From: Ooceraea biroi
Taxonomy: Eukaryota > Arthropoda > Insecta > Hymenoptera > Formicidae
Assembly (NCBI RefSeq): GCF_003672135.1
Contig: NC_039515.1
Location: forward strand, 12,834,001-12,898,000
Reading direction: 5' to 3'
DNA length: 64,000 bases
Positions 12,313 to 25,200 of this stretch are shown here, piece by piece. Under the pieces are notes generated by a model, which was given only the letters and a program-made list of their open reading frames with translations, searched no databases and was not told the origin of the DNA. Position 1 is the first letter of the stretch. The number at the start of each line of letters is the position of its first letter. The position numbers and the translations under genes were made by a program.

Positions 12313-13192
12313 GTTGGAAAAAATAATATCGAGATATCGTTTCGTATGTCTTCTGCTGGAATAAATCAACCGCTTCCAGACTCTCGTCGATGTTTTTGCA
12401 AACTGTTGCCACTGGCAATGCGTAATTGAGGGAAATATTATGGCAGTTTGTCGACTTAGGGAAGAGTCAATCGGTCGCATGCGGTCATGGTTTTTTCATT
12501 GGGGGGAGTGACAAGAAGTTAAATTATTGAAACAGCATTCTGCTCGCCCAATGCGGTTTTCCCAGGAAGAAAGGGGAGAAATATACGCCTTCCTTTTTCA
12601 CGGTAGCGCAAGCGCGGCTGTGAACTTTCACATGACTCGTCGAACGGCCTCATTGTTGTCAGTAATGTCAAGTATCGCGCTATGAATGTTTTGTTACGTG
12701 AGTGCTCTTCATGAGTGAGATTGTGTCAGAAATACAAAAATGACAAAAAGACACATTAAAGGACGTGTAAAATAGTTTCTTCCCAAGCGTAAGTGAAATT
12801 TATTGAATAATATACTGTAACAGATGATACAATACATAAAAATGATATATAACAATAATATATAAATACATGGATAGCACATGAAAAGGAGAATGTAAGA
12901 GTTAAAAAAAGCGGTAAAGAAATTTCGATAATGAGTTTTGGTTCTTTTTAGTTGCACCGATTTGATTAATGTTTCTTCTTCTATGTTTCTTCTACGATCA
13001 GATTAATGCGATTTAACACATGTTACCGTAAACTATAAGTTCTTAATTTACCAAATAATCTTTCTTCGTGGAAGTTGTCGAAACACATCATACCCGAGAA
13101 GCATCTGCACCTGCTCTCTCAGTCATGTCGCGTATATCTACAATTGACTACTTAGCGGTTTGTCGCATTCTACATGAAATTGTACATGTACA
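12313..13192. other. Upstream region of OR3
   Basis: Near-identical to 3115-3996 and homologous to the orphan region at 19390-20300. It separates the OR3 start from the OR4 stop. No gene is supported. Confidence 0.55.
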
Positions 13193-16026
13193 TCAACTTG
13201 TGGAGTAAATCACCATAAAATAAGATATTGACGTACTCATCATCTGAAATGTGTATTTATTAGAGTTAATTAATTTATTAGTGTTACTCAAACGATTTCA
13301 AGTGCGAAGCTAAATTGTGATTGCGGTTGCCTTACCGTGGCAAAACCCTCTAAAGAAGCGGCGAAAATGCCACCGACAATAAAATAGTAATTTTTTGTAT
13401 TTCTTTGCATTATGAAAAGCAACAGTTTTTGCAACTGTGCCGATACCGTATACCATCGCGTTGTATAGCTAAAAATTAAAATAAAAGAATTGAGTAACTT
13501 AACTGATCTTACGAGAGTGCGTCCACTTGGTAGGTGTACGACTGATATAATACTAACTCGCAAACAAATAATATTAAAATAAGGAATTAGATGAGGTGCA
13601 TGTATACGAATATACATACGTGGGTTTATTTACTTACGTTGTATAAAAAATATCGATATTATGATCTGTAACTATCTGTCCAGCCATGTTAGCTATGAAT
13701 AAATAATTTAAGTGGCCTATTATTAGTAGGCCACATGCTAACATTCCGTTTACATCGTCTGTTAATAGCATAAATTGCAGACACTGTAACGCGAATTTTC
13801 TTCTATAAAATATTATACTTTAATCATATACAGTGTTTAATTCAGTATGCTCTGCATGATAATTATATTTTGTACAAATGTATAAATATATATATCGTGA
13901 TTTCTTCATACATGCTTAACGTATGCATGTATAGCAGCAAGAGATAAAGTCCCAATATCAATTTATCGTTATCACCTGCATTTGATCTTCGGAAATATTT
14001 ATTCCTGCATCGGAATCGTGAAATACGCAACCGTAAATATATACTCACTTGAAACATGTTGAGAGTTAACGACAAGATACCTATGCCAATTAAAATAAAA
14101 TAAAATATCATAAAACTGGAGACGACAAATTCTGCAAACCTATTGAAATACAGATAGCAAAGAATTATGTAACTGTTGTGCTTGTTCGTTTCAGTTCTTT
14201 GATACATGAAACTAACTCGATTGCTCTTCGATGAATATCAACAGCGCTGATTATTCTCTCACGAATAATGTGATCTTTTTCAACACTCGATACTAATGGT
14301 ACATCATCGGTTATATGTTCAAGACGATAACTGTAAAGTCGCACAAGATTTTTATGCGATTCAAATTTGTTGGAAAAAATGCAAGTACTTATATAAATTA
14401 TAAAATTGATAACAATTTTCAAAGAAAGAAATGTGCGAGTTCTATTTTTATTTTTAATATTTGTAATAATATTCAATAATAGAATAAAATGGAATAATAG
14501 AATAATTGACGGAAGATAATTAAACTATAAATAATGATCGCGAATTACTAAGGCATCCTTAGTAGTTTGTCATTAATTTTTTTATATGAATAATTAAATC
14601 ATATATATGCAGTTTAACGTTATTTTATTTCTTTCGCGCTTAAAAGTGATTTTATAATTCTCTTTAACAATTTTTACCTCGCTATCTTCAACATTGCACA
14701 GATATGAAGTATGTATCCCATTAGCATTCCACCAGTAGCGACTATTCCAGTGCCTCCGATATAAACAGCTATCAAGCCATGCGTTACGATAGGATAAAAA
14801 TATGCTTTCTGATCGACAAAATACTCGGCGTCGAATGTAAGAAAGTGCTTGCGAGAATCGTTAAGTGGTGCAATCATATCGAGCAAATCCGGTAGAAATT
14901 GGTAGAAACCAAAAACGGCAAGAGTTATGAACATCCCCACTACCAAATGCAAAAAAAGTTGTGTAAATGGCAGTTATAAAATTTGTTACATCATCAAATT
15001 TTGCTTGTTGAAACCTCGTGCCTACAAAGCGATACCGTAAATTCCACAAATTACACGTATGTTTGTTTTGCATTATATATATAGTAAATTCTTCATAAAT
15101 TTCATCTTAACTTTAAATATTGTTAATGCACAATTTTTGCTTATTACTTTGAGATAATAAAAAGAAACAATGTAATTGCATCAAATTTTTACCCGTTATG
15201 AAAACTCCAAATAATCTGGAGAAATTGGCATATTTTTTTAATATATTAATCTCGCTTCGAGCTTTCAATAGCGTCCATTCATGGCAAATCTGTTCATAGC
15301 ACTCTTTTATCTAAACTTGCGAATAAGTTACATATATGTATATGTAGAAATATGTACATATATAAATGTATGTATTAGAAGCGATGTTTATTATTTTAAT
15401 GTTAATATTTGTTTGCGAACTGTCTACTTACTTCGTTATTATTCACCACAAAAGAAAGGTATTTCAAGATATACACCAAACAAGGGAGCGTTTGTGATAA
15501 AACCTTTAAAAGAATTTTCATGTGGAATCCTGATGTGCTGAATGTTGCTAGCTGCAGATAATAATTTAATCATGTAAATAAAAAAAAACCTTTCAATTTA
15601 AGTAATAAGAAATATTCCTTATAATAATCATACATACGTAACTATTACGTATTATCATATATGAATAATGCTATAATCTTAAGTATTTTTTAACATTATT
15701 GTTGATGCAAATTTTCGATAATTTTATTCTATGTTCATTGAATACGAAACATTGTAGGAAGATATCATTTTATTTTCTTGCAAATAAATATTTTGTAAAT
15801 AACGTAAACCTTGTCAGACAAGCACTGTGTAATTCTCGAATCGAGTAATCGTAAAATTGAATGAAAGTGAATACAACCAAACCTGAGCCATCAGGAAAGA
15901 GATAAGTACACTAAGGAACAAAGTTCTTTGAATAATTCTGGATCTCCTTTTCTGATAAGGCCATAAGCCCATTACCGTCAAGAGTTTCCGGTTAATGTTA
16001 TAGTACTGATCCGCGAATGATACCAT
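13193..16026 (-). CDS. OR4: odorant receptor, beta type, intact
   Basis: Nine exons: 15883-16026, 15432-15551, 15193-15310, 14678-14939, 14217-14330, 14049-14139, 13638-13783, 13336-13468, 13193-13243. Total is 1179 nt, 392 aa. Exon 1 begins MVSFADQYYNINRKLL and contains MGLWPYQ. Exon 4 carries the IAPLNDSRK loop and LTFDAEYFVDQK. Exon 7 has NMAGQIVTDHN, and the C-terminus is SYFMVIYSTS. This is the undamaged parent of the OR2 body, and it shows the reading frame at each of the three OR2 lesions. Its intron 1 contains the duplication breakpoint. It is an OR of the same family as OR1 but a separate lineage. Confidence 0.92.
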
Positions 16027-17548
16027 TTCTCTTCAAATAACGCTGCACAACGTATGAAAGCGAGAACCAAGCTTTTCTTTTCTTCTCCCATTAGATAATA
16101 CCTCCAATCAAATATCGAATATCTCCAAGACTCTTTTAAATTTAAATTATTTGAAAATAGAGGAGAAATAGAGAAATATTCTCTCATGCGTGTAAGGTAC
16201 ATGAGTTAATATTCGCCGGCGGTTAATGTGATACAGACATAACTATGATCAATTACTCTTATATCCCTTATTCCCATCTCAATAATAATCCGAAAATTAC
16301 TTTTTATGTTGCACAAACTCTTCACGCGTATCTTTTTTCTTTATATTTCTTTCGTTCGCGCAAGCGCAGGTACGATTATCGCTAAATTTTACCACTTTCT
16401 CGAAGTCAGTATCGTTTTAACTCTTGAATAGTGCACATTCCTGATCTTTCAAATTTCAGAATAGTATTATTGCAATAAGACTATAGACATGGACAAGATA
16501 GATAGAAGATGCTTTTTTTAATTTCTTAGCAAAAATATATATTTGCAATCTATGATGCAAATCGAACGATTAAATAATTAAAATTGATTCATACGCAAGA
16601 CTAATTGTATATATAAAACAGTTTCTCGTAGTGTGTATTAAGCGACGCGGTAGCGTCGCGACGCCAAGTACGTAAAAAAACAAGGTTCCGTGGAATAAGC
16701 ATCACTGCATAGACGTCGAACGTTGCCAAATTCATTGAATAAACGTCGAGCGCTACCGTATAGCTTATCCTGAATTTCATGCCAAATTCATGTCAAACAA
16801 ACTTTTGATTAAAATTCTCAGGAACTAAAGCTTTATTTAAAAATCTAACGGCACTTTAATAATATAATATGGATGCAAGCTTTCGATTACGACCAATTCG
16901 AATAAGATTGGTGCAGTCTATCCTGAGATATTGTAACTGAATGTTAGAATTGTGACGTTTCGTTTTCCTCCTTTTCCGAAATCAGGTTCAGACTCACATA
17001 CGTATGCTCGCACATACACATGCAAAGCGATTTTGTCACTCAAGGTGCGTTCACAGATGCACGATTTAATTTATTATGAATTAAAACTGATTTTAATACA
17101 TGGAAAATATGTTATTTTACGATTAAGATATAAATCGCAAAAACTATTATATAAAAAATTAAAAATTACTTGTTTTAAATAAAATATCATCGTGATGGCG
17201 TCGCAATGATAAGGAAATAATTCTTCTAATTTTGAAATATAAATTATGACAATTTAAGATATAAGTTGGAACATTTTATACTCATAGAATGAAACCGAGA
17301 AAAAAAGAGAGAGGGAGAGAGAGAAAATTTTAAATTGTCACAATTTATATTTGACAATTAGAAGTATTAAAAAGATTTGCACGATTAAATAAATCTTTAT
17401 TATCCAATATTTTTATGTTTGATGAGATCTCACAACAGAAATAAAATGACATATTATTATTGTGGCAATACAAAAATACATAAAGACATTTATAATTAAT
17501 GAAATGTAAAAAGTTTTTACAAAAAGTAATGAAATCCCTCTAAAAAAC
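16027..17548. other. Gene-free region upstream of OR4
   Basis: No OR exon or other gene was recognised. Around 16643-16665 there is a short GC-rich palindromic patch (gcgacgc...gcgtcgc). Next to it, cgccaagtacgtaaaaaaac resembles the terminal repeat of the element at 17549 and may be a worn-out terminus of the same family. The upstream block shared by OR5-OR13 is not present. Confidence 0.5.
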
Positions 17549-17629
17549 CTTACAAAGGTAAAAAAATACGCCAAGTACATAAAAAAGCAAAACTAAATAT
17601 GATGAAATCCATAGTTAACTAGCCAAGTA

Positions 17630-17962
17630 CCTAGAAGCAATTCAGTTTGAGGATTTGTAATTTGAAATAATACTTGGCGTGCCCGGGTTGCATTGAAACG
17701 TACATCCTACCTATAATTTGTGTAAACTCTATGTGTAAATTATTTGTATTGAGTGAGTAATGAAAAGGGATATTTATAATCACTCCGCTAATGTGCAAAA
17801 CTGTAAACGTATTTGTTTTAATATTACCAAATACAAAGATTTACGAGTCATTAGTGAAAATACTCAAAGAAGTACAAATTTAGAAGAATGCATGTCCAAT
17901 GCGACCCGGGCACGCCAAGTATTATTTCAAATTACAAATCCTCAAACTGAATTGCTTCTAGG
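17630..17962. mobile_element. MITE nested in the psq element, TA target
   Basis: The arms 17630 to about 17694 and about 17899-17962 are inverted copies, starting cctagaagcaattcagtttg. The element is flanked by TA on each side (17628-17629 and 17963-17964). Removing it restores continuity of the outer TIR (ccaagta then gggtaagg), so insertion after the host element is shown directly. The TA duplication fits the Tc1/mariner/pogo group. It has no coding capacity. Confidence 0.82.
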
Positions 17963-18569
17963 TAGGGTAAGGTTGCCACCATTGGAACCCCTTTTTGTGA
18001 AAGTCTACTAATTTGAAATTATAAGTAATAAAGTGAAACTAAGAATGTGATTTAAAGTGACATTTTATTAAGCTTTAAAATTAACAAGTCTCAGCATTTA
18101 TCAATCAACATTTAAAAAAGGAAATAAAAACTATTAAAAGATTAAAAGTTTCCATGATTGGACCTTTGGCACCTTCTTTGGTCCACTTGGTTTCATTCAT
18201 TGGACCATCGGTCTAATAAAAGAAATTAAGGCAAAAAAAATAAGAAAAACAAAATATCAAAATAATCTAGTATAGATATTTATTAATCAGTCACAGATAC
18301 CTTAGAGGTACGTTTCTAACCTACATTGTTTATAAAATATTACGCTAAAATTATAGAAAAAAGAGATATTTTAAGAGCTCAACTGTTACAAAGGAACAAC
18401 TTCAATCAAAATCAATCAACAACTGATAGTTATTATATTAATATACGTAATTTAAAAATTCAAACTAACAAAAAAATATCATTCTTTTTAAACATAAATC
18501 TTTTTAAACATAACACAAATAAATCTTTATCAATTTTAAAACGACAATGAAAGGTAGAATTATGTAACT

Positions 18570-18821
18570 TTATATTACGTTTTTGCAGGCTGGGCAAAAG
18601 TATCTTTTTTTACCTTTGCTCACACAAGCACACTCTAGTAATCGTCGTCTTAGTGTTGTTTTCGGTACAGAATATATTCTGCTGGTTGCATTTAAACCGA
18701 TCTCTTTTTTCCGCAAAGCTTCTATGGCAAGTTTCATACTAATTTCGTTCCATGTGTAGTACTTTCTACGCTCTTTTCGTACTCGATGTGACTCTATTTA
18801 ATTTTGAGACGACTGTGCCAT
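18570..18821 (-). pseudogene. Pipsqueak-type HTH transposase N-terminus, one stop
   Basis: 84 codons. It starts MAQSSQN, then an in-frame TAA as codon 8, then a basic stretch and a helix-turn-helix of the HTH_psq pattern: YYTWNEISMKLAIEALRKKE, NATSRIYSVP, TTLRRRL. It ends FCPACKNVI and a stop. This DNA-binding module is found at the N-terminus of pogo-type transposases and related proteins. The DDE domain expected after it is absent. It lies inside the TIR element, so it is the remains of that element's transposase rather than a host gene. Confidence 0.72.
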
Positions 18822-19357
18822 TCTAAATAAAGAATAAAAAAACAAAATCACTTAGTAGCCTTCATTGGACTGGTCCAATCATAGTAACCACTAGGTGGTT
18901 CAATCATAGCAATTAGGTATAAATTTTACGATGACGATTTTTTATTTTGAAGTTAGATCTGAACATTTAACTAAACGATATAATAACACCTCAAATCAAT
19001 ATACTTTCATGAGGGAATATTAAAAATAAGATAAAATCACGATTAGTAGATATACCTGAGTGGTTATTTCAAACGTTTTATTTTGTTTTGGTACTTAAAC
19101 CCTACTGCCGCGTGTCACTCTGCAGTAGCGGCTGCAATGGAACTGAGCGTGAGGAGGATAGCGGGGGGACGCGTGCACGTGCGTTCTATCTCTTTCTTTT
19201 GCCGACAGTCGTTTTAGTTTTCGAAATACCTTAGTGGTTCAATGAAAGCAACGGTCCAATGGTGGCAACCTTACCCTACTTGGCTAGTTAACTATGGATT
19301 TCATCATATTTAGTTTTGCTTTTTTATGTACTTGGCGTATTTTTTTACCTTTGTAAG

Positions 19358-20300
19358 TTTAAATATATTCGATATATTTCGATATCGATAAGGATACCAG
19401 AGTTATATTATCGAGAATATCGGTTTGTATTTCTTCTAATGGAATAATTTTTACCGTTTCAGATCGCTCGATGTTTTTGCAAAATGTTGCCACTAGCAAT
19501 GCGTAATCGATGGGAAATTGGCAGTCTGTTGACTTAGAGAAGCCAATCGGTCGCATGCGTTCGTGTTTTTTTCATTGAAGGGAGTAATGGAAGTTAAATT
19601 ATTAAAATAGCACGTTTTGAACGCCCAGTGTAATTTGCCCAGAAAGAGGGGGAAGAAATATACGCCTTCTTTTTTACGCTGTTGCAAGCGCGACTGTAAA
19701 TTTTCAAACGGTTCATCGAACACCCTTATTGTCGTCAGTAATGTCGAGTATCACATTATGAATGCTTTGTTACACGAGAACTTTTCATGAGTGAAGATAA
19801 TCAGAAAATAAAAATTACAAAAAGATATCTTTGTCTATTAAAAGACACGCAAAGTAGTTTCATCCCAAGCATGTACGTAAGTAAAAAATTTATTGAATAA
19901 TATATTATAATAGATAATATACATAAAAATGTGCATATAATATATATTATATAACAAATAATAATATATAAATACGTGGATAGCACATAAAAAAGAAGAA
20001 TGTGAAAGTTAAAAAAAGCGATAAAAAGGTTTCGATAATGATGTTTGATCTTAATTAGTTATACTAATTGGTTTAATGTTTATTCTATACGACCGGATTA
20101 ATACGATTGAACATGTTATCGTGAACTATAAATTCTTAATTTGTCAAATAATCTTTTTTCGTGGAAGTTACGAAAAACTATCATACTCGGGAAACATCTG
20201 CAATAGCATATCCGCTCACACTGTGTACAATTGACTACTAACAATTAGTTAGTCAATGTTCAATCAAGTTAAACAACGGTTTGCCGCAATCTATCTGATT
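19358..20300. other. Orphan alpha-type OR upstream region
   Basis: From about 19390 this matches the upstream sequences of OR1 and OR3 (for example gtcagtaatgtc, atgaatg.tttgttac, cttttcatgagtga). Homology starts just outside where exon 1 would be. The OR body is gone and the psq element ends about 30 bp away. It is best read as the leftover promoter of a lost alpha-type receptor. Confidence 0.7.
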
Positions 20301-21924
20301 AACTGATAAATAGCAGTTTCTGAATACGTGTGAAAAACAATTGCTAATATTACGAAAAACCAAGCATAGTAAAAAGTATTCGATTACTTTAATTTTCTAA
20401 CGTTTTTCGATCGCATGCACCTCGCATGAGAGATACGATACATAACTGTGATATGGATTTTTGCATTTTCAGATCGTTTTTTTCGGAAAATTCTGTGAAT
20501 CCCTGGAGATCAATATTGTCATGCGGGAATACTTGCCGCAAAAGGAAATTATTAATGAACACTTTTTAACTACGAGAAAATATTTTCGTAATAAAAGTGA
20601 ATTAGCCTATATTATCTTAATTTCAATTGGGAATAATATTTTTTTAACGTGCGGATTCTGAAGAATCTTTTTGCACAATAGAATATTATGATTGCTATGT
20701 CTGGTAACAAAGAAACTTTCAGTTTAACTCGATATAACGTACAATACGTTTCAAACTTTTTCATAGTTTCAAACTATGATATATTGCGAATTATAGATTA
20801 AACATGTAAGTATGCGTTCAACAGTTTTGAATTTTAGAGATTCATTTATACCCACTCATTCGACATTTGTTCTTTACTCACCACAGAAGTACATGCAGCA
20901 CATTGCCTTGATAGTAGCTCAGTGTATACTTACCTGAAAACAAAATTATGTATTATTAGTAACAATGTTGAATAATTGTAGTGTTTACATAACAATTAAT
21001 TATTATCTAAATATCAGAATAATTATATAAATATTAAGTTTCTCAGGAGAGAGCGATTGAAAGAGGAAAATAAGTCATGATATCATACTCTTCAGTTGAT
21101 GTGGACTTTGTTTTAATATAGTTCTAATTTTATTTGAAAAATAAAACATGTACATATATTAAATCCATGCGTATGTATATCGTTGAGAATAAAACATGTC
21201 ATAATCAAGTTATATCTGAAATATATCTGATAAGAATCGAAATTGATTTAGAAGAACAATGTCCAAAAAACTAGATAGAAGTTCCACTGTACAATAATGA
21301 TGGGCACGGAGGCTGTCGCTGAAACAAATAAACTTTATAGATTACATATAGAAATCATGATCGATTTACAATTTCATTCATATGATTTGATCAATAAAGC
21401 AATATAATTATAATGCGACATAAGAAATCATTATAAACAATGGTTCTCTCCATAAAGATTCTCTCCGCTAATAAAAGTTAAAAAATATATTTAAACAATA
21501 TGCTCAAACAACTGTAGCATATCAAAAGATAATTTTCAGTGGGCAATAGAGCACTTTTAACGCTAAAGATTATTTTATTGCTAAATCATGTTTTCTCAAT
21601 AGTGATAAACATGATATTATAAAATGCACATTATATGCTAAAATATATTACTTACATATGATGAAAAAAAGATGATTAAAATATAGATATTTATAATATA
21701 ATGGAAAAAAAGAAAGCTTTAGTTGCATTTGTAACGTCATAGAATGTGCTTCTTTCTTTACAGCGGACTTTGAAATATTGCTTGAATCATACATAACTGA
21801 AGTGTATAAATATTTAGCATATAAAAAATACATGTAAAATGTTAGCCAAATAATTATATAATTATTGTATTTTCCTTTCTATATTTCGTTATGTTACATG
21901 ATTTTGATTGGATTGGAATAAACA
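20301..21924. other. Gene-poor stretch with eroded OR upstream sequence
   Basis: About 21700-21850 resembles the distal part of the OR5-OR13 upstream regions (gcttyagttgcatttg, then ctttgaaatattg, then a tagcatay run), without an intact OR below it. A 66-codon plus-strand ORF at 20461-20661 is unrecognised and I do not claim it as a gene. No other coding signal was seen. Confidence 0.45.
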
Positions 21925-21977
21925 CTACATTGAGTGGAACAAATTACTGTGAAATAAGATATTGCTGTGCTCGTAAG
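21925..21977 (-). pseudogene. Orphan OR last exon downstream of OR5
   Basis: Reads TSTAISYFTVICSTQ, the last-exon signature. The acceptor AG before it is changed (tcga instead of tcag) and no matching exons precede it. OR5 has its own last exon at 22247-22300. A sister orphan lies below OR6 at 26582-26632 with the same acceptor loss, so both came from one duplicated ancestor. Confidence 0.7.
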
Positions 21978-22246
21978 TCGACAATTTGATTACTGTTTAA
22001 ACAACAGATGCTGATACCACGTACCTATTGCTATCTACATTTTGTTGTCATACTATTATGTTCCGTCATGAACAAACAATTATGTATAAACAATAAGAGG
22101 ATAAATATATTGACAATGCAGTTATTATTATGTATAACGAGCCTGAACTTAATAAAAAGAAATTTAAAACACATTTATGTTATACAAATATATCTATTTG
22201 ATAAAAACATACACTAAGCTGACAATAAACTTTGGTTTCCGGCTTT

Positions 22247-25200
22247 TTATTGTCGTGTGGAGTAAATCACTGTGAAATAAGATACTGCCTTACTTGCAAG
22301 CTGAAAAGGCAATATGTTGCAGTGTTCATCAGTTGCGCATTTATTAAATTCTCTTCTTCATTTGACAAAACTGTTTTTAATTAATTTGCATTAAATAATT
22401 TACCGTAACAAAACCTTCCAAGGATAAAATAAATATATTCCCAAATGTCAAATTAACTTTTACTATTGCCCTATGCATTACGAATAATATTAATTTCTGT
22501 GTACGCAATGGAGCTGCATACCATAATCCATTATAACTGTAATAATTTTAACACACAATAAAATTAATGTTGCAATTCATCAAAAAAACAAAGTTGTATT
22601 TCTTTCACAATATAATTAAATGTGCGTAAAATTTGCATTTTTAAAACAAAATGTCATCAATTTGTGTACGTTCAAAAATAATATAAAACATGATAACAAC
22701 TTACGTCGCCTCAAATACTTGCATTCCATGATTCTGCACTATTTCCCCGCAATAATTAATGATAAACATGTAGGTAAACTGGACCACCACTGATATAAAA
22801 GCTGCATATATATCAGAATAGTTCCTAGTAGTTATTACTTGAAGTAACTATAACACAAGGTTACTTAGAGAATAATTCAGAATTAAATAAAATAGATAAA
22901 AAGCATAACGTACATGGAAAAGACTAAAACTTATGGAGCTAATTCCAACGAAAATCAGAAGAGTAAACATCATCGTAAAACTAGATATCCAAAGCTCGAC
23001 ATACCTTTAACAATGAGTTACAATTTGTTACTGTTACGTTATATTTACGATAATTATTATATATTCCACTTGAGGCGAGAAATATTTGAAAATTTCCTTT
23101 ATGTTTTGATGCTTGATGCTTTTTAAGCTGATGGTAATTGCCCAGATAGCAAGTGCACGTCATTTAGAATCAATATGATGTTAAATATTAGTCATGTTCA
23201 CATGAATGACAAATATTTGATGCCAAATTAACCTCAAACGACGTGCGCTTGGGTACTACTAGGGTATTTAATTGTACGTTTCATGTGCGTGTGCGTGTGC
23301 GTGTGCGTGTGTGTGCGCGCGCGCGCGCGCGGGTGTGTGTGTATCAAATTGTTAAAAGTTGGGTATATATTACGTGTTATCGAAATAAATTTCAAGTATG
23401 TCTCAACGTAAATCTTTTCAGGAATAGACATAATTAATATTTTTTTCAATTTATGATTCAGATTTAGCAATTGCTCACTTCTTGTTTTCTATTGTATTTA
23501 AGAACGGCATTACTAAAAAACGAAAAACACATCCAACAGCATGCAAATGTATGAATGGTGAAAGAAAATTGCATTAAATTATGGAAAGGCATGTGTTGTT
23601 TTAATACATTATAATTATTCTAATAAATATATAACTATAATTATATTTAATGTGATAAGATTCTGTAACTATAATAAATCACTGTAAATAAATGAAAAAT
23701 AATATAAAAGATAAGATATCACAAAAGAAATAAATATATACTAACGCAATGGCCCGTCGATGAATAATAACTACGCGCGCAATCTTCTGATAAAAAAGAT
23801 ATTCCTTTACAGGATTACACATCGCTAGCATATCCTCTTGAATTGCGTTTTCCATTCGATAGCTGTAGAAATCTGCTTAGGTATACTTCGATTAAAATAT
23901 GTGCTTAGGAATATATTATATTGCACATTACCTTGCCACTTTGAAAAGCGCACATGCGTGTAGGATATACATCATAATTGTTGTACAGGTGCAACATAGC
24001 GTAGTCACTCTTAAATAAATGGCAACTATTTCATAAAGTAACATTATCCAGAGATATTTCTCCCGATTGACAAAGTATTCCGTGATCGCGATAAGTTTCA
24101 AAGATCGTGATTCATTTAACGGTAATATAACGTCAAGTATTAACGGTAGAAATTGCAATGTTATGTAACACAATGTATCACAATGACAAAACACTGGGAA
24201 AATTAAATCCTATTTGAATGTAATTACATGCATTTTTATATTATTCTTATTTTATCAAAGAATGGGGTAACACGCACGATAATTACAAACACATGTCATG
24301 AAATATATGGTGTTTGTAACATGTAGCATTAAGGCACAATAATTTTTATTCTTACCAAGTGTACACATTGTAATAAATTTCACACTCCCGGCGTATTTTT
24401 TAATGATATCAATTTCCAATTTGTCTTTCACTAATTCCCAGTCATTTCGAATCTGCTCTAACAGCTGTTTTACCTAGTTATTCCAATTTCCTTATTTTTG
24501 GATAAAACATAATGTACTTTGAAGATGTTATAACACACAATATATTAGCACGTAAAACTTGTTTTATTGCACTTACATTATCTGTTTGAACGATGAAAAG
24601 GCAATACTTTATTGTGACATAAATAGTAGGAGACACGAAAGACAAAATTTTTAAAAGAAGATTTGCGCTAAATTGCATTGTCAAAAATGATAGGAACTAG
24701 AAATAATATCATAAAAAAATAATACTGATTTCTTCCTACCAATTTTCATTATTTCTATCTTTGTTTAAACAGGTGTGTTATCTAATGAAATAGCGAAAGA
24801 TCGATAGAAAATATAATCTCCCTATATTTTAAAAGGTATAAATTTAAGCTCACACAAGAAAAATAGTATGACAAAATTATTAATATACAGGGTGTCTCAG
24901 AAAGAATGGGACAATGCTCGTGTGCAGATAGAGCGGACTGAATTGAGTCGAAAAGTCCTGTACCATTTTGCAATTTTCGCAATAGTTAATGAATTATTAA
25001 TTATTAAAAATCACTGTATTAGTCCGGCCTACCGCAGAATGCAAGCACGCGGCGAGATGCGACCGCCTAGCGATCGCGTGCCTAGCGATCGCAGTGGCAA
25101 TGGCTAGTAATAATGCCACTTGTAATAAACAACTCCCCGCGCGCCTAACAACTTCGAGCGCTAGGTGGTCGCATCTCGCCGCACACTTGCATTCGGCGAT

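Larger units (their letters stand above)
9230..15842. repeat. Right copy of 9.2-kb tandem duplication
   Basis: Counterpart of 1-6672, carrying OR3 and exons 2-9 of OR4. Homology with the left copy ends inside OR4 intron 1. The simplest model is a tandem duplication of about 6673-15842 whose first copy runs off the left edge. Small indels separate the copies, and only the left beta gene is broken by them. Confidence 0.92.
17549..19357. mobile_element. TIR DNA transposon with psq-type HTH remnant
   Basis: The outer termini are inverted repeats: 17549-17629 matches the reverse complement of 19277-19357, starting cttacaaagg. After removing the nested MITE the match runs on through gggtaaggttgccacc to about 17985 and 19252, giving TIRs of roughly 105 bp. 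The interior carries several ATTGGACC or GGTCCAAT motifs in both orientations near both ends (about 18150, 18198, 18862, 19251), possible transposase-binding repeats. A minus-strand HTH fragment is at 18570-18821 and no catalytic domain was seen. The HTH type suggests a pogo-like or related DNA transposon. The target-site duplication is unclear. Confidence 0.75.

Noticed and set aside
12064..12480. 138-codon ORF extending OR3 exon 1 upstream and through the donor site
   Set aside because: The upstream frame is opened by a 1-nt difference from OR1, where the same bases are out of frame, and the downstream part is intron.
16643..16700. GC-rich palindrome near 16650 as a functional hairpin
   Set aside because: Short and single; adjacent bases resemble the 17549 element terminus, so transposon debris is the simpler reading.
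20461..20661. 66-codon plus-strand ORF
   Set aside because: No OR, gustatory receptor or transposase motif, no paralogue in the window, and length compatible with chance.
23283..23340. Dinucleotide TG/CG run as a Z-DNA or regulatory element
   Set aside because: The matching place in OR6 is a plain GT microsatellite; simple slippage explains it.
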